From an uncultured Cocleimonas sp. (lineage in GTDB: Bacteria > Pseudomonadota > Gammaproteobacteria > Thiotrichales > Thiotrichaceae), in the NCBI GenBank assembly GCA_937974135.1, contig CALJIH010000118.1, forward strand, positions 1 through 24,539: a stretch of DNA of 24,539 nt, given 5' to 3'. Both the position numbers and the translations under genes were made by a program. Of this stretch, positions 15,303 through 23,100 are shown one piece after another. Position 1 is the first letter of the stretch. Each line of letters begins with the position of its first letter. The notes under the pieces are model-generated. The model saw only the letters and a list, made by a program, of their open reading frames with translations. It did not search any database and had not been told where the DNA came from.

Positions 15303-16202
15303 CTACGAAATAGGCTTTCCAAATTGAGTTTCAACTGAACCTTGAGTAAATACTTTTTTTAATAAACCATGATTGAGACGATGGGCTGAACTTTTAGCGG
15401 TAATTTTTCCTTTTATGTGGCCATTCGCAAGCATTAAATCCCCCATTAGGTCTAACACTCTGTGATAGATAATTTCGTTTTCCATGCGCAAACCATCTTT
15501 ATTTAAAATGTTATCTTTACTATCAATCACCAATGCTGTTTTCATATTTGCACCTAAGCATATCGGGTCTTTTTGAAAACGAGTGAGTTTTGCTAATAAG
15601 CCATTTTTTAAGCGCCCAAATGTTCTGGCAGATGACATTTCATGTTTAAAAATTTCGGGCGTAACTTCACCTTGCCAATTCAGTAAACCGAAATGAGATA
15701 GTGATATAGAAATATCAAGTTCTAAATTATCTGCAGGTTCTATTTTTATAGAACGCTTATCTTCTGAGATTTCTACAGTTTCGATTACTTTGTGAAAAAT
15801 TCGAGACTGATCTTGTTGTTGAATACCAACTTGTTCGATCCCTTGAATGAATAATTGAGCACTGCCATCTAAAACAGGAATCTCACTACCATTGACCTCC
15901 ACAATAGCGTTATCAATGCCACAGGCAAAAAAAGCGGCTAATAAATGTTCTACTGTACGAATCTGATGACCGTCTTCAGAGACCAAACACGTGCATAATG
16001 GGAGTTCTTTCACCGATTGCCATTGCGCTGGTATAGAAACCTTATTTTTCACACCCCCCCACTTTTGAGGCATTTTAACGAATGTTATTCCAGTGTTTAC
16101 TGGAGCAGGAAGTATCCGAATTTTATGATTTTTAGCGGTATGTAAACCGGGACCTTTAAACTCTAAAGGTTCACCGATGCAGCCTTGCGGAAAATTATGC
16201 AT
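15303..16202 (-). CDS. lpxC: UDP-3-O-acyl-N-acetylglucosamine deacetylase LpxC
   Basis: LpxC is the zinc-dependent deacetylase that makes the committed step of lipid A synthesis. The 299 residues (usual ~300) carry both halves of the fold. TVEHLLAA gives catalytic Glu85 and zinc ligand His86; YHRVLDLMGDL gives zinc ligands His247 and Asp251; SSAHRLNH gives the catalytic His274. SARTFG and LDGSAQLF are also conserved. Residues 46-53 (QKWGGVKN) are encoded by copy 5 of the dispersed repeat and make the loop before IPA about five residues longer than in E. coli LpxC, as I recall that sequence. It is not beside ftsZ or other division genes here. It lies 63 bases from the ABC exporter gene upstream. 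Confidence 0.93.
   Translation of the reverse strand: MHNFPQGCIGEPLEFKGPGLHTAKNHKIRILPAPVNTGITFVKMPQKWGGVKNKVSIPAQWQSVKELPLCTCLVSEDGHQIRTVEHLLAAFFACGIDNAIVEVNGSEIPVLDGSAQLFIQGIEQVGIQQQDQSRIFHKVIETVEISEDKRSIKIEPADNLELDISISLSHFGLLNWQGEVTPEIFKHEMSSARTFGRLKNGLLAKLTRFQKDPICLGANMKTALVIDSKDNILNKDGLRMENEIIYHRVLDLMGDLMLANGHIKGKITAKSSAHRLNHGLLKKVFTQGSVETQFGKPIS
16046..16066 (+). repeat. Dispersed C-rich repeat, copy 5, inside lpxC
   Basis: The plus strand reads TTTTCACA, seven C, ACTTTT. From CACA onward it equals the consensus, and with the next G it matches copy 3 over 16 bases. It is in frame in lpxC, read on the minus strand as P-Q-K-W-G-G-V-K. Confidence 0.75.
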
Positions 16203-16265
16203 CTTTTAATTTTAACAGATTTTTATAGGATTTTAGTTAGGAATATACGTAGATAAATCAATAAA

Positions 16266-18050
16266 TTACTCAGCAGAATCTCTTTGCAAATCCCACATTT
16301 CTGCGTAACGTCCTTTACTATTTAACAAGGTTTGGTGCGATCCTCGTTCAACCACTTTTCCGGCTTCCATCACCATAATCATATCTGCATCCACGATAGT
16401 AGATAAACGATGCGCGATGATAAATGTTGTGGTATCGGAAGATATTTCTTTTAAGGTTTTCTGAATCGCTTGTTCGGTACCTGTATCTAACGCTGATGTG
16501 GCTTCATCAAAAATTAGAATCGCTGGTTTTTTTAGAATAGTTCTGGCAATAGCCACGCGCTGTTTTTCCCCACCAGAAAGCTTTAAACCGCGCTCACCCA
16601 CGATACTATCCCAACCATCAGGTAGACTTTCGATAAAGTCATAGATATGCGCCATTTTGGCAGCTTGTTTGACTTCTTCTTCAGTTGCATTGAGATTGCC
16701 ATATTGTATATTGTAAAAAATCGATTCATTAAACAAGATAGTATCTTGCGGAACTATGCCGATATTTTCTCGTAAGCTATCTTGGCTAACATTTTTGATA
16801 TTTTGCCCATCGATTAAGATTCGACCTTTTGTGACATCATAAAATCTAAAAAGTAAGCGCACTAATGTGGATTTACCGCCACCGCTGTAACCTACAACGG
16901 CTAATGTTTTACCAGCTGGAATATCGAAATCCACATCATGTAATATCGACCTTTTTTCATTATAAGCAAAAGAGACATTATCAAATTGTACTTGTCCTTT
17001 ACTGACAGCTAAAACAGGAGCATCTAAGTCGTCCTTAATTTCTGGTTCTTGTTTTAACAACTTAAACACTAAGTCCATATCCGCGAGGGTGTATTTGATT
17101 TGACGATAAATAATCCCTAACGCACCTAAAGGGATAAATAACTGCAACATAAAAGCATTCACCATCACCAAATCACCGATACTCATGGATTTATTTACCA
17201 CACCATTTGCAGCAAAAAACATAATCACTGTGACGCCCAAAGCAATAATGGCACCTTGCCCAAAATTCAACATCGACATGGTGCTTTGACTTTTTACCGC
17301 GACCTCTTCCCACTCTTGCAGAATATCGTCGTAACGTTTTTGTTCTAAGCCTTCGTTATTAAAGTATTTAACTGTCTCGTAGTTAATCAAGCTATCAAAG
17401 GCATGTGTGTTTGCTTGTGAATCCAATCGATTCATATCGTGGCGGTAATGCATGCGCCACTCTGTCACCAAAAAGGTAAAAATCACATAAATAATGACCG
17501 TTCCAAAAGTCACCACTGCGAACACCCAGGCGTAATTAGATAACAAAATAAACGCGACTAAGGTGAATTCAATTGCAATCGGAAAAATACTGAACACCAT
17601 GAAGTTCATTAAGGTGGCGACTGAACGAGTACCGCGTTCTAAATCACGACTGATTGCGCCTGTTTTGCGCTCTAAATGAAAGCGTAATGAGAGATTATGA
17701 AGATGTTGCATAACGCGTTTTGAAAGCTCACGCATGGCGTGATAACGCACGCGCGCAAATACAGTATCGCGCAACTCATTAAACAGCGAACTCAATAAAC
17801 GAAATACACCATAACCAATTAATAATCCAACTGGTAATACTAATAATTGCTCCTCTTTACCATCGAATTTATCGATAATTTCTTTCAACAACAAAGGAAC
17901 AGCAACTGTCGCTAATTTAGCTAACACCAAACAGGCTAATGCAATCAAAGCACGACCTTTGTATGCACTGAGATATGGAAGTAATTGCCGCAAATTTTGA
18001 TAATCTCGACGATTACCTTGCAGATCTTCCCCTGTATGATTAATGTACAA
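16266..18050 (-). CDS. Atm1/HMT1-type ABC exporter (fused permease-ATPase)
   Basis: A 594-residue half-transporter with six membrane spans (about 30-310) followed by an ABC ATPase domain. Walker A is GYSGGGKST (387-395), where most relatives have GPSGAGKS; the signature is LSGGEKQRVAIAR (from 491), Walker B is ILIFDEATSALD and the switch is IAHRLST. The membrane domain has RDLERGTRS and INYETVKYFNNE, hallmarks of the Atm1/ABCB7-like group that exports glutathione-linked sulfur or metal conjugates. The group assignment is therefore firmer than the substrate. The start is TTG 18050 with AGGGA six bases upstream; no in-frame ATG exists before the first stop upstream. Confidence 0.9.
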   Translation of the reverse strand: MYINHTGEDLQGNRRDYQNLRQLLPYLSAYKGRALIALACLVLAKLATVAVPLLLKEIIDKFDGKEEQLLVLPVGLLIGYGVFRLLSSLFNELRDTVFARVRYHAMRELSKRVMQHLHNLSLRFHLERKTGAISRDLERGTRSVATLMNFMVFSIFPIAIEFTLVAFILLSNYAWVFAVVTFGTVIIYVIFTFLVTEWRMHYRHDMNRLDSQANTHAFDSLINYETVKYFNNEGLEQKRYDDILQEWEEVAVKSQSTMSMLNFGQGAIIALGVTVIMFFAANGVVNKSMSIGDLVMVNAFMLQLFIPLGALGIIYRQIKYTLADMDLVFKLLKQEPEIKDDLDAPVLAVSKGQVQFDNVSFAYNEKRSILHDVDFDIPAGKTLAVVGYSGGGKSTLVRLLFRFYDVTKGRILIDGQNIKNVSQDSLRENIGIVPQDTILFNESIFYNIQYGNLNATEEEVKQAAKMAHIYDFIESLPDGWDSIVGERGLKLSGGEKQRVAIARTILKKPAILIFDEATSALDTGTEQAIQKTLKEISSDTTTFIIAHRLSTIVDADMIMVMEAGKVVERGSHQTLLNSKGRYAEMWDLQRDSAE

Positions 18051-18186
18051 ATTGAATCCCTGAATTGAAGATGATGAATTGTGCTAAGCATTTAGTATTG
18101 TGCCTTAATCTTAGAATTCAATCACAGCAAGAAGGACTCAATAAAGGCTATACCGTAGTTGGGCTATTCTGTATCATTCTCCTGCT

Positions 18187-19077
18187 ATGACAAAATCATC
18201 CAATCACCAGCCCACTGAAAAAACTAAAACTGAACGTATTCAGAAGATTCTTGCTCGTGCCGGTTATGGTTCGCGCAGAGAAATTGAGCGTTGGGTTGTC
18301 GCAGGTGAAATTACTGTAAACGGCGTCATTGCTACCAGCGGGCAAGCAATTAGTGAAACAGATAAAGTTGTTTTACGCGGACAAGTATTAAAACTTGCCT
18401 CAAAGCTTAAAGCCAAACCGCAAGTCATTTTGTATCACAAAAAAGTCGGCGAAATTTGTTCGCGCAACGACCCCGAAGGTCGTCCTACCGTGTTTGATTC
18501 ATTACCCAGTTTGAGCAGCGGTCGCTGGATTCAAGTCGGCCGCTTAGATATCAATACAGATGGATTAATGTTGTTTACCACTGACGGCGAGTTAGCAAAC
18601 CGTTTAATGCACCCGTCTTATGAAATCGAACGCGAATACGCATCACGTATTTTGGGCGACGTCACTGAAGAAATGCTGACCAATCTTAAGCAAGGAGTCA
18701 TGCTCGAGGATGGCGAAGCTAAATTTAATAGCATTCAGTTTGCGGGTGGTGAGGGTGCTAATAAATGGTTTAATGTGACGCTTAATGAAGGTAGAAACCG
18801 AGAAGTAAGGCGTTTATGGGAATCACAAGACCTTATTGTTAGCCGTTTGCGTCGCATTCGATATGGCAATATAGAATTGAAACGTTCTCTTCGTGCCGGT
18901 AACTACGAAGACCTAGATATTAGGAAAATGCGCTCGCTTTACGAAAAAGTAAAATTAGAACTAGAAGAAGAAAATTTTTTATCCAAAAGTGAATATAAAA
19001 ATCGCGCTGATCGTAATGCTAAATTTAAATATGGAAAGAAAGCAGTTTCGAACAAATATCGTGGGAAAAAGCGTTAA
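18187..19077 (+). CDS. rluB: 23S rRNA pseudouridine synthase RluB
   Basis: RluB converts a specific uridine near the peptidyl transferase centre of 23S rRNA (U2605 in E. coli) to pseudouridine. The 296 residues have an N-terminal S4 RNA-binding domain (about 16-75, ERIQKILARAGYGSRREIE). The RsuA-family catalytic domain follows, with GRLDINTDGLMLFTTDG, where Asp121 is the catalytic aspartate, and NEGRNREVRRLW. A Lys/Arg-rich tail follows, as usual in RluB. RluB is preferred over RluE/RluF from the tail and length. No clear Shine-Dalgarno precedes ATG 18187. scpA and scpB, often adjacent, are absent here. The stop codon abuts repeat copy 6. Confidence 0.88.
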   Translation: MTKSSNHQPTEKTKTERIQKILARAGYGSRREIERWVVAGEITVNGVIATSGQAISETDKVVLRGQVLKLASKLKAKPQVILYHKKVGEICSRNDPEGRPTVFDSLPSLSSGRWIQVGRLDINTDGLMLFTTDGELANRLMHPSYEIEREYASRILGDVTEEMLTNLKQGVMLEDGEAKFNSIQFAGGEGANKWFNVTLNEGRNREVRRLWESQDLIVSRLRRIRYGNIELKRSLRAGNYEDLDIRKMRSLYEKVKLELEEENFLSKSEYKNRADRNAKFKYGKKAVSNKYRGKKR

Positions 19078-19108
19078 AAAAGACACCCCTCCACTTTTAA
19101 ACGCTTTT
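19067..19108 (+). terminator. Long-loop hairpin at the rluB end enclosing a repeat
   Basis: AAAAGCGTT (19067-19075) and AACGCTTTT (19100-19108) are perfect nine-base arms around a 24-base loop that holds repeat copy 6. The left arm overlaps the rluB stop. It may act as a terminator or be a sign of how the repeat was placed. Confidence 0.45.
19078..19098 (+). repeat. Dispersed C-rich repeat, copy 6
   Basis: The plus strand reads AAAAGACA, CCCCTCC, ACTTTT, starting at the base after the rluB stop codon. Confidence 0.85.
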
Positions 19109-19120
19109 AACCTTAAATAG

Positions 19121-19525
19121 CTATTTTGTACGTCTCATTTTCGATTTCTTCTTTTTAAATCGCTCTGGATGTGCTAATTTCTCGCGCTTATCCATTATCC
19201 AAACATGCATTAAGCTACCCAAAAACATCAGAAAGCTAAATAGTAATAATAAATAACCGTAGGTTTTTTCATCTGCAGATAAGATGTACCACACACCCAT
19301 CAACATATAGGCAAATGACACCATGGTGATCACGACGAAGGTGTAACGTTGAGCATTAAGAATGCCACGTGTGAAGAATAACAACGGACCCGCAAAAAAC
19401 AGGATTTCTACTGAACGTGGATAGACTTGATTCGGTGTCAGCCAACTATTCCAAACTACGATTAAAATAACTAAACCGAGAATTCCAATCGCTGCTAAAG
19501 CTCGCCAAAAGGTAGTGATATCCAT
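19121..19525 (-). CDS. DUF2069 family membrane protein
   Basis: A 134-residue membrane protein with about four hydrophobic spans and a very basic C-terminus (FKKKKSKMRR). The family pattern is present: a first span followed by WNSWL.P, then a PLLFFTRGILNAQRYTF stretch and a third span with tyrosines. Its function is unknown. It follows wrbA by three bases. The frame could also start at TTG 19528, one codon earlier; ATG 19525 is preferred. The arsC-wrbA-DUF2069 order is one I know from pseudomonads. Confidence 0.82.
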   Translation of the reverse strand: MDITTFWRALAAIGILGLVILIVVWNSWLTPNQVYPRSVEILFFAGPLLFFTRGILNAQRYTFVVITMVSFAYMLMGVWYILSADEKTYGYLLLLFSFLMFLGSLMHVWIMDKREKLAHPERFKKKKSKMRRTK

Positions 19526-19528
19526 CAA

Positions 19529-20122
19529 TTAATCGGTGAGTTTTAGGGATAAATTAGCAAGTCGTTTACCCAAAGCAATGCAGAGTGTTTTTTCTTCATC
19601 ACTCAATGGCAGATCACTGTTAGCACCAGCTACATGAGAGGGTCCATAAGGTGTGCCACCGGTAGTTGTCGTAAGTAATTCTGACTCTGAATAAGGCAAG
19701 CCACTGATAATCATACCATGATGCAATAAGGGGATTATCATGCTAAGCAGCGTCGATTCTTGACCACCATGCAAACTGGATGTGGAAGTAAATACACCAG
19801 CAGGTTTTCCAACCAAAGAGCCAGAAAGCCATTGTCCGCTAGTTTTCTCTAAAAAGTATTTAAGTGGTGCAGCCATATTGCCAAAACGTGTAGGACTACC
19901 TAAGGCTAAACCATCGCAGTTTTTTAGCTCATCCAATGAAACATAGGGTGCGCCATCCTCAGGAACTTTAGCACTCGTTGATTCACATGTTTCAGAAACC
20001 TCTGGAACAGTGCGTAATACTGATTCAACACCTTCGACACTTTCTACACCACGTGCAACTAATCTAGCCATTTCTGCTGTGGCGCCACTACGTGTGTAAT
20101 ATAAAACTAATATTTGTTTCAT
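19529..20122 (-). CDS. wrbA: NAD(P)H:quinone oxidoreductase, WrbA type
   Basis: WrbA-type flavoproteins bind FMN and reduce quinones with two electrons, avoiding semiquinones. The 197 residues (usual ~200) show the flavodoxin-like phosphate loop VLYYTRSGATAEMARLVARG, SPTRFGNMAAPLKYFLE, the TSSLHGGQES loop and HHGM, all typical of WrbA. Thr in YYTRSG replaces the serine common in E. coli WrbA. A longer start at TTG 20134 would add four residues; ATG 20122 gives the family N-terminus MKQILVLYYTR. It lies 79 bases from arsC with repeat copy 7 between them. Confidence 0.92.
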   Translation of the reverse strand: MKQILVLYYTRSGATAEMARLVARGVESVEGVESVLRTVPEVSETCESTSAKVPEDGAPYVSLDELKNCDGLALGSPTRFGNMAAPLKYFLEKTSGQWLSGSLVGKPAGVFTSTSSLHGGQESTLLSMIIPLLHHGMIISGLPYSESELLTTTTGGTPYGPSHVAGANSDLPLSDEEKTLCIALGKRLANLSLKLTD

Positions 20123-20161
20123 TCTTTTTACCAATTTAAGTCTTTCGACTAGAAACCCTCA

Positions 20162-20181
20162 AAAAGTAGGGGGTGTCTTTT
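20162..20181 (-). repeat. Dispersed C-rich repeat, copy 7
   Basis: The minus strand reads AAAAGACA, CCCCC, TACTTTT, one base shorter than the consensus. It lies 19 bases after the arsC stop and 39 bases before the wrbA start. Confidence 0.8.
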
Positions 20182-20200
20182 ATTTCGTATTTATACTTAT

Positions 20201-20554
20201 TTAAAGTATATCAATGATGTTTTCAAGCGGACGGCCTATCGCTGCTTTTCCATTCGCGATAACAATGGGACGTTCTATTAATTTTGGATAGGCAAGCAAA
20301 GCATCAATCAATTGATCTCGACTTAGCGATTCATCAGAAAGATTATTTTCAGTGTATTCTGCCTCGCCTTTACGCATTAATTCACGTGGTTCTAAACCGA
20401 GTAAATCTAATACATTAACAATAGTCTCTCGATCGGGTGGTGTGTCTAAGTATTTGACCACATCGGCTTCGATACCTTTTTCAGTAAGCAATTCCATCGC
20501 TGCGCGTGATTTTGAACAACGAGGATTATGAAAGATTTTGGTATTTTCAGACAT
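20201..20554 (-). CDS. arsC: ArsC-family (glutaredoxin-dependent) arsenate reductase
   Basis: ArsC reduces arsenate to arsenite using glutathione and glutaredoxin. The 117 residues begin with FHNPRCSKSR, where Cys13 is the nucleophile. Arg61, Arg95 (RPIVI) and Arg108 (GRPLE) are the three oxyanion-binding arginines. They sit exactly one position after Cys12, Arg60, Arg94 and Arg107 of plasmid R773 ArsC, as I remember that numbering. The protein is shorter than R773 ArsC at the C-terminus, like chromosomal YfgD/ArsC homologues, so a housekeeping redox role is possible. No arsR or arsB is nearby. Confidence 0.88.
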   Translation of the reverse strand: MSENTKIFHNPRCSKSRAAMELLTEKGIEADVVKYLDTPPDRETIVNVLDLLGLEPRELMRKGEAEYTENNLSDESLSRDQLIDALLAYPKLIERPIVIANGKAAIGRPLENIIDIL

Positions 20555-20644
20555 GACAGTTTTCCGTTTAATTTAATCAATATCTTTAGTTTATATTGGC
20601 TAACAATAATTACAATTTGTTTATTAAACTGAAATCAGTAGGCG

Positions 20645-20674
20645 AAAAAAAAGCCCTCATAAGAGGGCTTTTTT
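20645..20674 (-). terminator. Strong intrinsic terminator after the LysM gene
   Basis: GCCCTC and GAGGGC with A/T extensions form a stem of about 12 pairs around ATAA; on the minus strand it ends in a run of eight T. It lies 15 bases beyond the LysM gene stop, and could work on both strands. Confidence 0.9.
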
Positions 20675-20688
20675 AAACTATTCTACAT

Positions 20689-21516
20689 TTACTTCAAACG
20701 TAGAGTTTGACCAGGGTTAATATTGTATGGAGGTTGTAGACTATTCATACTGATGATGTCTTTCCAGTAAACGCCCGTTTGTCTCATTATCTCAAAGACG
20801 GTATCTCCCTTCTTCACGGTGTAAGAACTACCACCGCCAGAATTGCTGGCTATATTTGCCTTAGCTTGTTGATAAGCAGAACCCGTGTTTGTAGTAGCAG
20901 ACGATCCACCAGCATAAGTTGTTGGTGTGTATGTCTTCTGCTGGTAGCTACCCGTGTAAATGCTTTTATTGCTGGCCGCATTTGAAACTGGCGCTTGGGT
21001 ATTTGCCTGAGCTGCAGTACTGTAATCATAATAAGTCGTATTACTCTGACCTGTTTGACCATAACCTGCATAGTTGGTGTTATTACTCTGCTGTTGTACT
21101 GGTCTCGGCGCTGGTTTTTGTGCAGCAGCTGCCTGCTGACGATTCCAACGATCTATATAGTACTGTTGGTTATACTGACCTGTTTGCGCGGGTGCTCTTG
21201 GCGCAGGTTTAACTTGTACTACTGGTGCCGGTGCTGCTGGTTTAGCTGGCTTGTAAGTATATGTACTTTGCGCTTTTGAGGCAGCACATACCGCACAACT
21301 ATCATTTACAACTGCATTTCGACTGCGTTGCTGACCAAAGCCACCACCGCGTGAAACTTGACTTGAGCCTGACACTTGACCAGAGCCGTAACCACCGCTA
21401 CTTGCCCCTGCAGGTGGATTAGTGCTTGCTTGAGAAGCACCACGATAACTACTACAACCAGAAGCCATAATGGCAACTAATGAAGCAACTGCTAATAATC
21501 TGATTTTTCTGTTCAT
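20689..21516 (-). CDS. LysM-domain lipoprotein, NlpD-like without the peptidase domain
   Basis: A 275-residue predicted lipoprotein: the signal sequence ends at MASG|C with lipid-accepting Cys21. A central region (about 30-228) is low complexity, rich in Ser, Gly, Gln, Tyr, Asn and Ala, with a CAVC pair near residues 74-77. The C-terminal 46 residues are one LysM peptidoglycan-binding module (SYTVKKGDTVFEIM ... INPGQTLRLK), very like the LysM of NlpD. NlpD normally continues into an M23/LytM domain that activates amidases; here the stop follows the LysM and only 134 bases separate it from arsC. Its place downstream of surE and pcm suggests an nlpD-derived gene, but rpoS is absent. AAGG lies eight bases before the ATG. 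The strong terminator follows. Confidence 0.85.
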   Translation of the reverse strand: MNRKIRLLAVASLVAIMASGCSSYRGASQASTNPPAGASSGGYGSGQVSGSSQVSRGGGFGQQRSRNAVVNDSCAVCAASKAQSTYTYKPAKPAAPAPVVQVKPAPRAPAQTGQYNQQYYIDRWNRQQAAAAQKPAPRPVQQQSNNTNYAGYGQTGQSNTTYYDYSTAAQANTQAPVSNAASNKSIYTGSYQQKTYTPTTYAGGSSATTNTGSAYQQAKANIASNSGGGSSYTVKKGDTVFEIMRQTGVYWKDIISMNSLQPPYNINPGQTLRLK

Positions 21517-21908
21517 AAAAAATACCTTCGAATTTCTATTTAATAGATTTCACGCACTAACTAAAAACAGATAGTTAAAATACACATACCAACAGTTTTA
21601 TACCGAACCGTTTAGTACTTCGTATTGCATGCGATAAGTTATAAGGTATTGGCGAGAAGCCTTTGGCAATTCGACGAATGAATGCCTATGATCCCCAGTG
21701 TTTAAATAAGCAAATGCTTTTTAAACTTTAGCCCAAACCCCAATTTTTAATGAATGGTCCCAACCATTCATAAGCCCTGTTCCTAAACTTTTAAAAACTT
21801 GTTTAGGTAACGTTTACATCTCTAACAAGTGCTCTTTATAGCACAAAACACATCTACTTTGCTATATATAAGCTAAAACAGGTTAATTTTAAAGGGTTTT
21901 TTTAAAAT
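21517..21908. other. 392-base intergenic region with inverted repeats
   Basis: No gene was found on either strand. It contains TAACTA/TAGTTA (21558-21577), close to the LysM gene start and a possible operator. A perfect nine-base hairpin ATGAATGGT/ACCATTCAT with a CCCA loop is at 21750-21771. CCTAAAC/GTTTAGG and GTGCT/AGCAC pairs lie further right. It should hold the LysM gene promoter; a small RNA is possible, but none is recognised. Confidence 0.45.
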
Positions 21909-22382
21909 TTACACTTTTTTCAGTAAAAAACTAAATAACCCCTCTCCGGATAGAAAAATTGCAGTGACAATCAAACCAGCAATTAATACTCCGCAAGTAA
22001 CCGCTAAAAAGCCTTTGCGCTTTTCAATACCAAAAATCCAAGCTGCAAAGCTACCTGTATAAGCACCAGTTACAGGTAAAGGAACCATGACAAATATCAT
22101 TAAGCCCCAAAAACCCCATTTTTCTATTTTTTCGCCTACTTTACCGCGAGTTCTAATCACAATTTTTTCGAACAAGTTCGAATACCAAGCCATTTTATTA
22201 AAAATATCATGAAAAAAACCCATGAAAAAATACACTATCGGAAAAGCCAAAATATTAGCCAAACAACACATAATGTAAGCAATTACAGGGTGAATACCAT
22301 TATACAAAGCGTAAGGTATACCACCACGTAATTCAGCAATCGGTAACATACTCAAAATAATAGAGTAGAAATAATCATTCAT
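21909..22382 (-). CDS. Putative small multidrug export family membrane protein
   Basis: A 157-residue membrane protein of the family usually called putative small multi-drug export protein (Sm_multidrug_ex). The family marks are near the N-terminus, LPIAELRGGIPYA, and a central PLPVTGAYTGSFAAWIFG, with about four hydrophobic spans and re-entrant-like Gly-rich segments resembling DedA/VTT-type proteins. Evidence for drug transport in the family is thin, so the substrate is open. It lies between pcm and the LysM lipoprotein, 46 bases after pcm, probably in the same transcript as surE-pcm. Confidence 0.85.
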   Translation of the reverse strand: MNDYFYSIILSMLPIAELRGGIPYALYNGIHPVIAYIMCCLANILAFPIVYFFMGFFHDIFNKMAWYSNLFEKIVIRTRGKVGEKIEKWGFWGLMIFVMVPLPVTGAYTGSFAAWIFGIEKRKGFLAVTCGVLIAGLIVTAIFLSGEGLFSFLLKKV

Positions 22383-22428
22383 AGTTTAATCAGAGTGTTT
22401 TATCAGTTAAAAAGGTTGAGATAATAAA

Positions 22429-23100
22429 TCAATTTCCACCTACAAGTGGAACAAATAAAACTGACTCATGATCAGTTACAGAATAATTAGATTCACTACT
22501 ACGTGTCAGTACCTGCAATTTTTGTTCACTTTTTTGTGCGCCAACAGGAATTATCATGCGGCCACCAATTTTTAGTTGTTCAATTAGCGCAGAAGGAATC
22601 TCATCAGGAGCAGCAGTGACCATAATCGCATCATAAGGTGCTGCGTCCTGCCAGCCCCAGCTACCATCACCTAAGTGGGTTCGGATATTTCGATAACCCA
22701 ATGTGTATAATAAATCGCGCCCTTGTCGATATAATTCTGGAATCACCTCGACTGTATGTAAGTTTTTAACCAAACCACCTAACACGGCAGCTTGATAAGC
22801 AGAGCCTGTACCGACTTCTAATACGTTTTCTAAAGAATCACTTTCTAATAGCAATTCAGTCATACGCGCCACGATGTAAGGCTGAGAAATTGTCTGACCA
22901 TGCCCAATCGGAAAAGATGAATCTTCATAAGATCGACTCGACATAGCTTCGTCTACAAATAAGTGACGCGGGACTAAACTCATTACTCGCAGCACTTCAG
23001 AATTTTTGATTCCTTTGGCTTTCAAACGCTCCATTAAGCGATCTCGGGTTCTTTGTGATGTCATCCCAACGCCTTGGATGTCTAATTTACTGATACTCAA
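22429..23100 (-). CDS. pcm: Protein-L-isoaspartate O-methyltransferase
   Basis: Pcm methylates isoaspartyl residues from damaged Asn/Asp using S-adenosylmethionine, starting their repair. The 223 residues carry IGHGQTISQPYIVARMTELL, the S-adenosylmethionine loop VLEVGTGSAYQAA, and VTAAPDEIP, all characteristic. The start is TTG 23100, with GGAGG six bases upstream, both inside or next to repeat copy 8; ATG 23064 (MTSQRTRDRL) is an alternative with AAGG seven bases upstream. I favour TTG because the G-(I/V)-GMTSQRTR extension is common in homologues from memory. The start overlaps the surE stop by two bases. Confidence 0.93.
   Translation of the reverse strand: MSISKLDIQGVGMTSQRTRDRLMERLKAKGIKNSEVLRVMSLVPRHLFVDEAMSSRSYEDSSFPIGHGQTISQPYIVARMTELLLESDSLENVLEVGTGSAYQAAVLGGLVKNLHTVEVIPELYRQGRDLLYTLGYRNIRTHLGDGSWGWQDAAPYDAIMVTAAPDEIPSALIEQLKIGGRMIIPVGAQKSEQKLQVLTRSSESNYSVTDHESVLFVPLVGGN

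Noticed and set aside
20779..21279. Open frames on both strands within the LysM lipoprotein linker
   Set aside because: They are shadows of a repetitive low-complexity coding sequence; the signal peptide and LysM support only the main frame.
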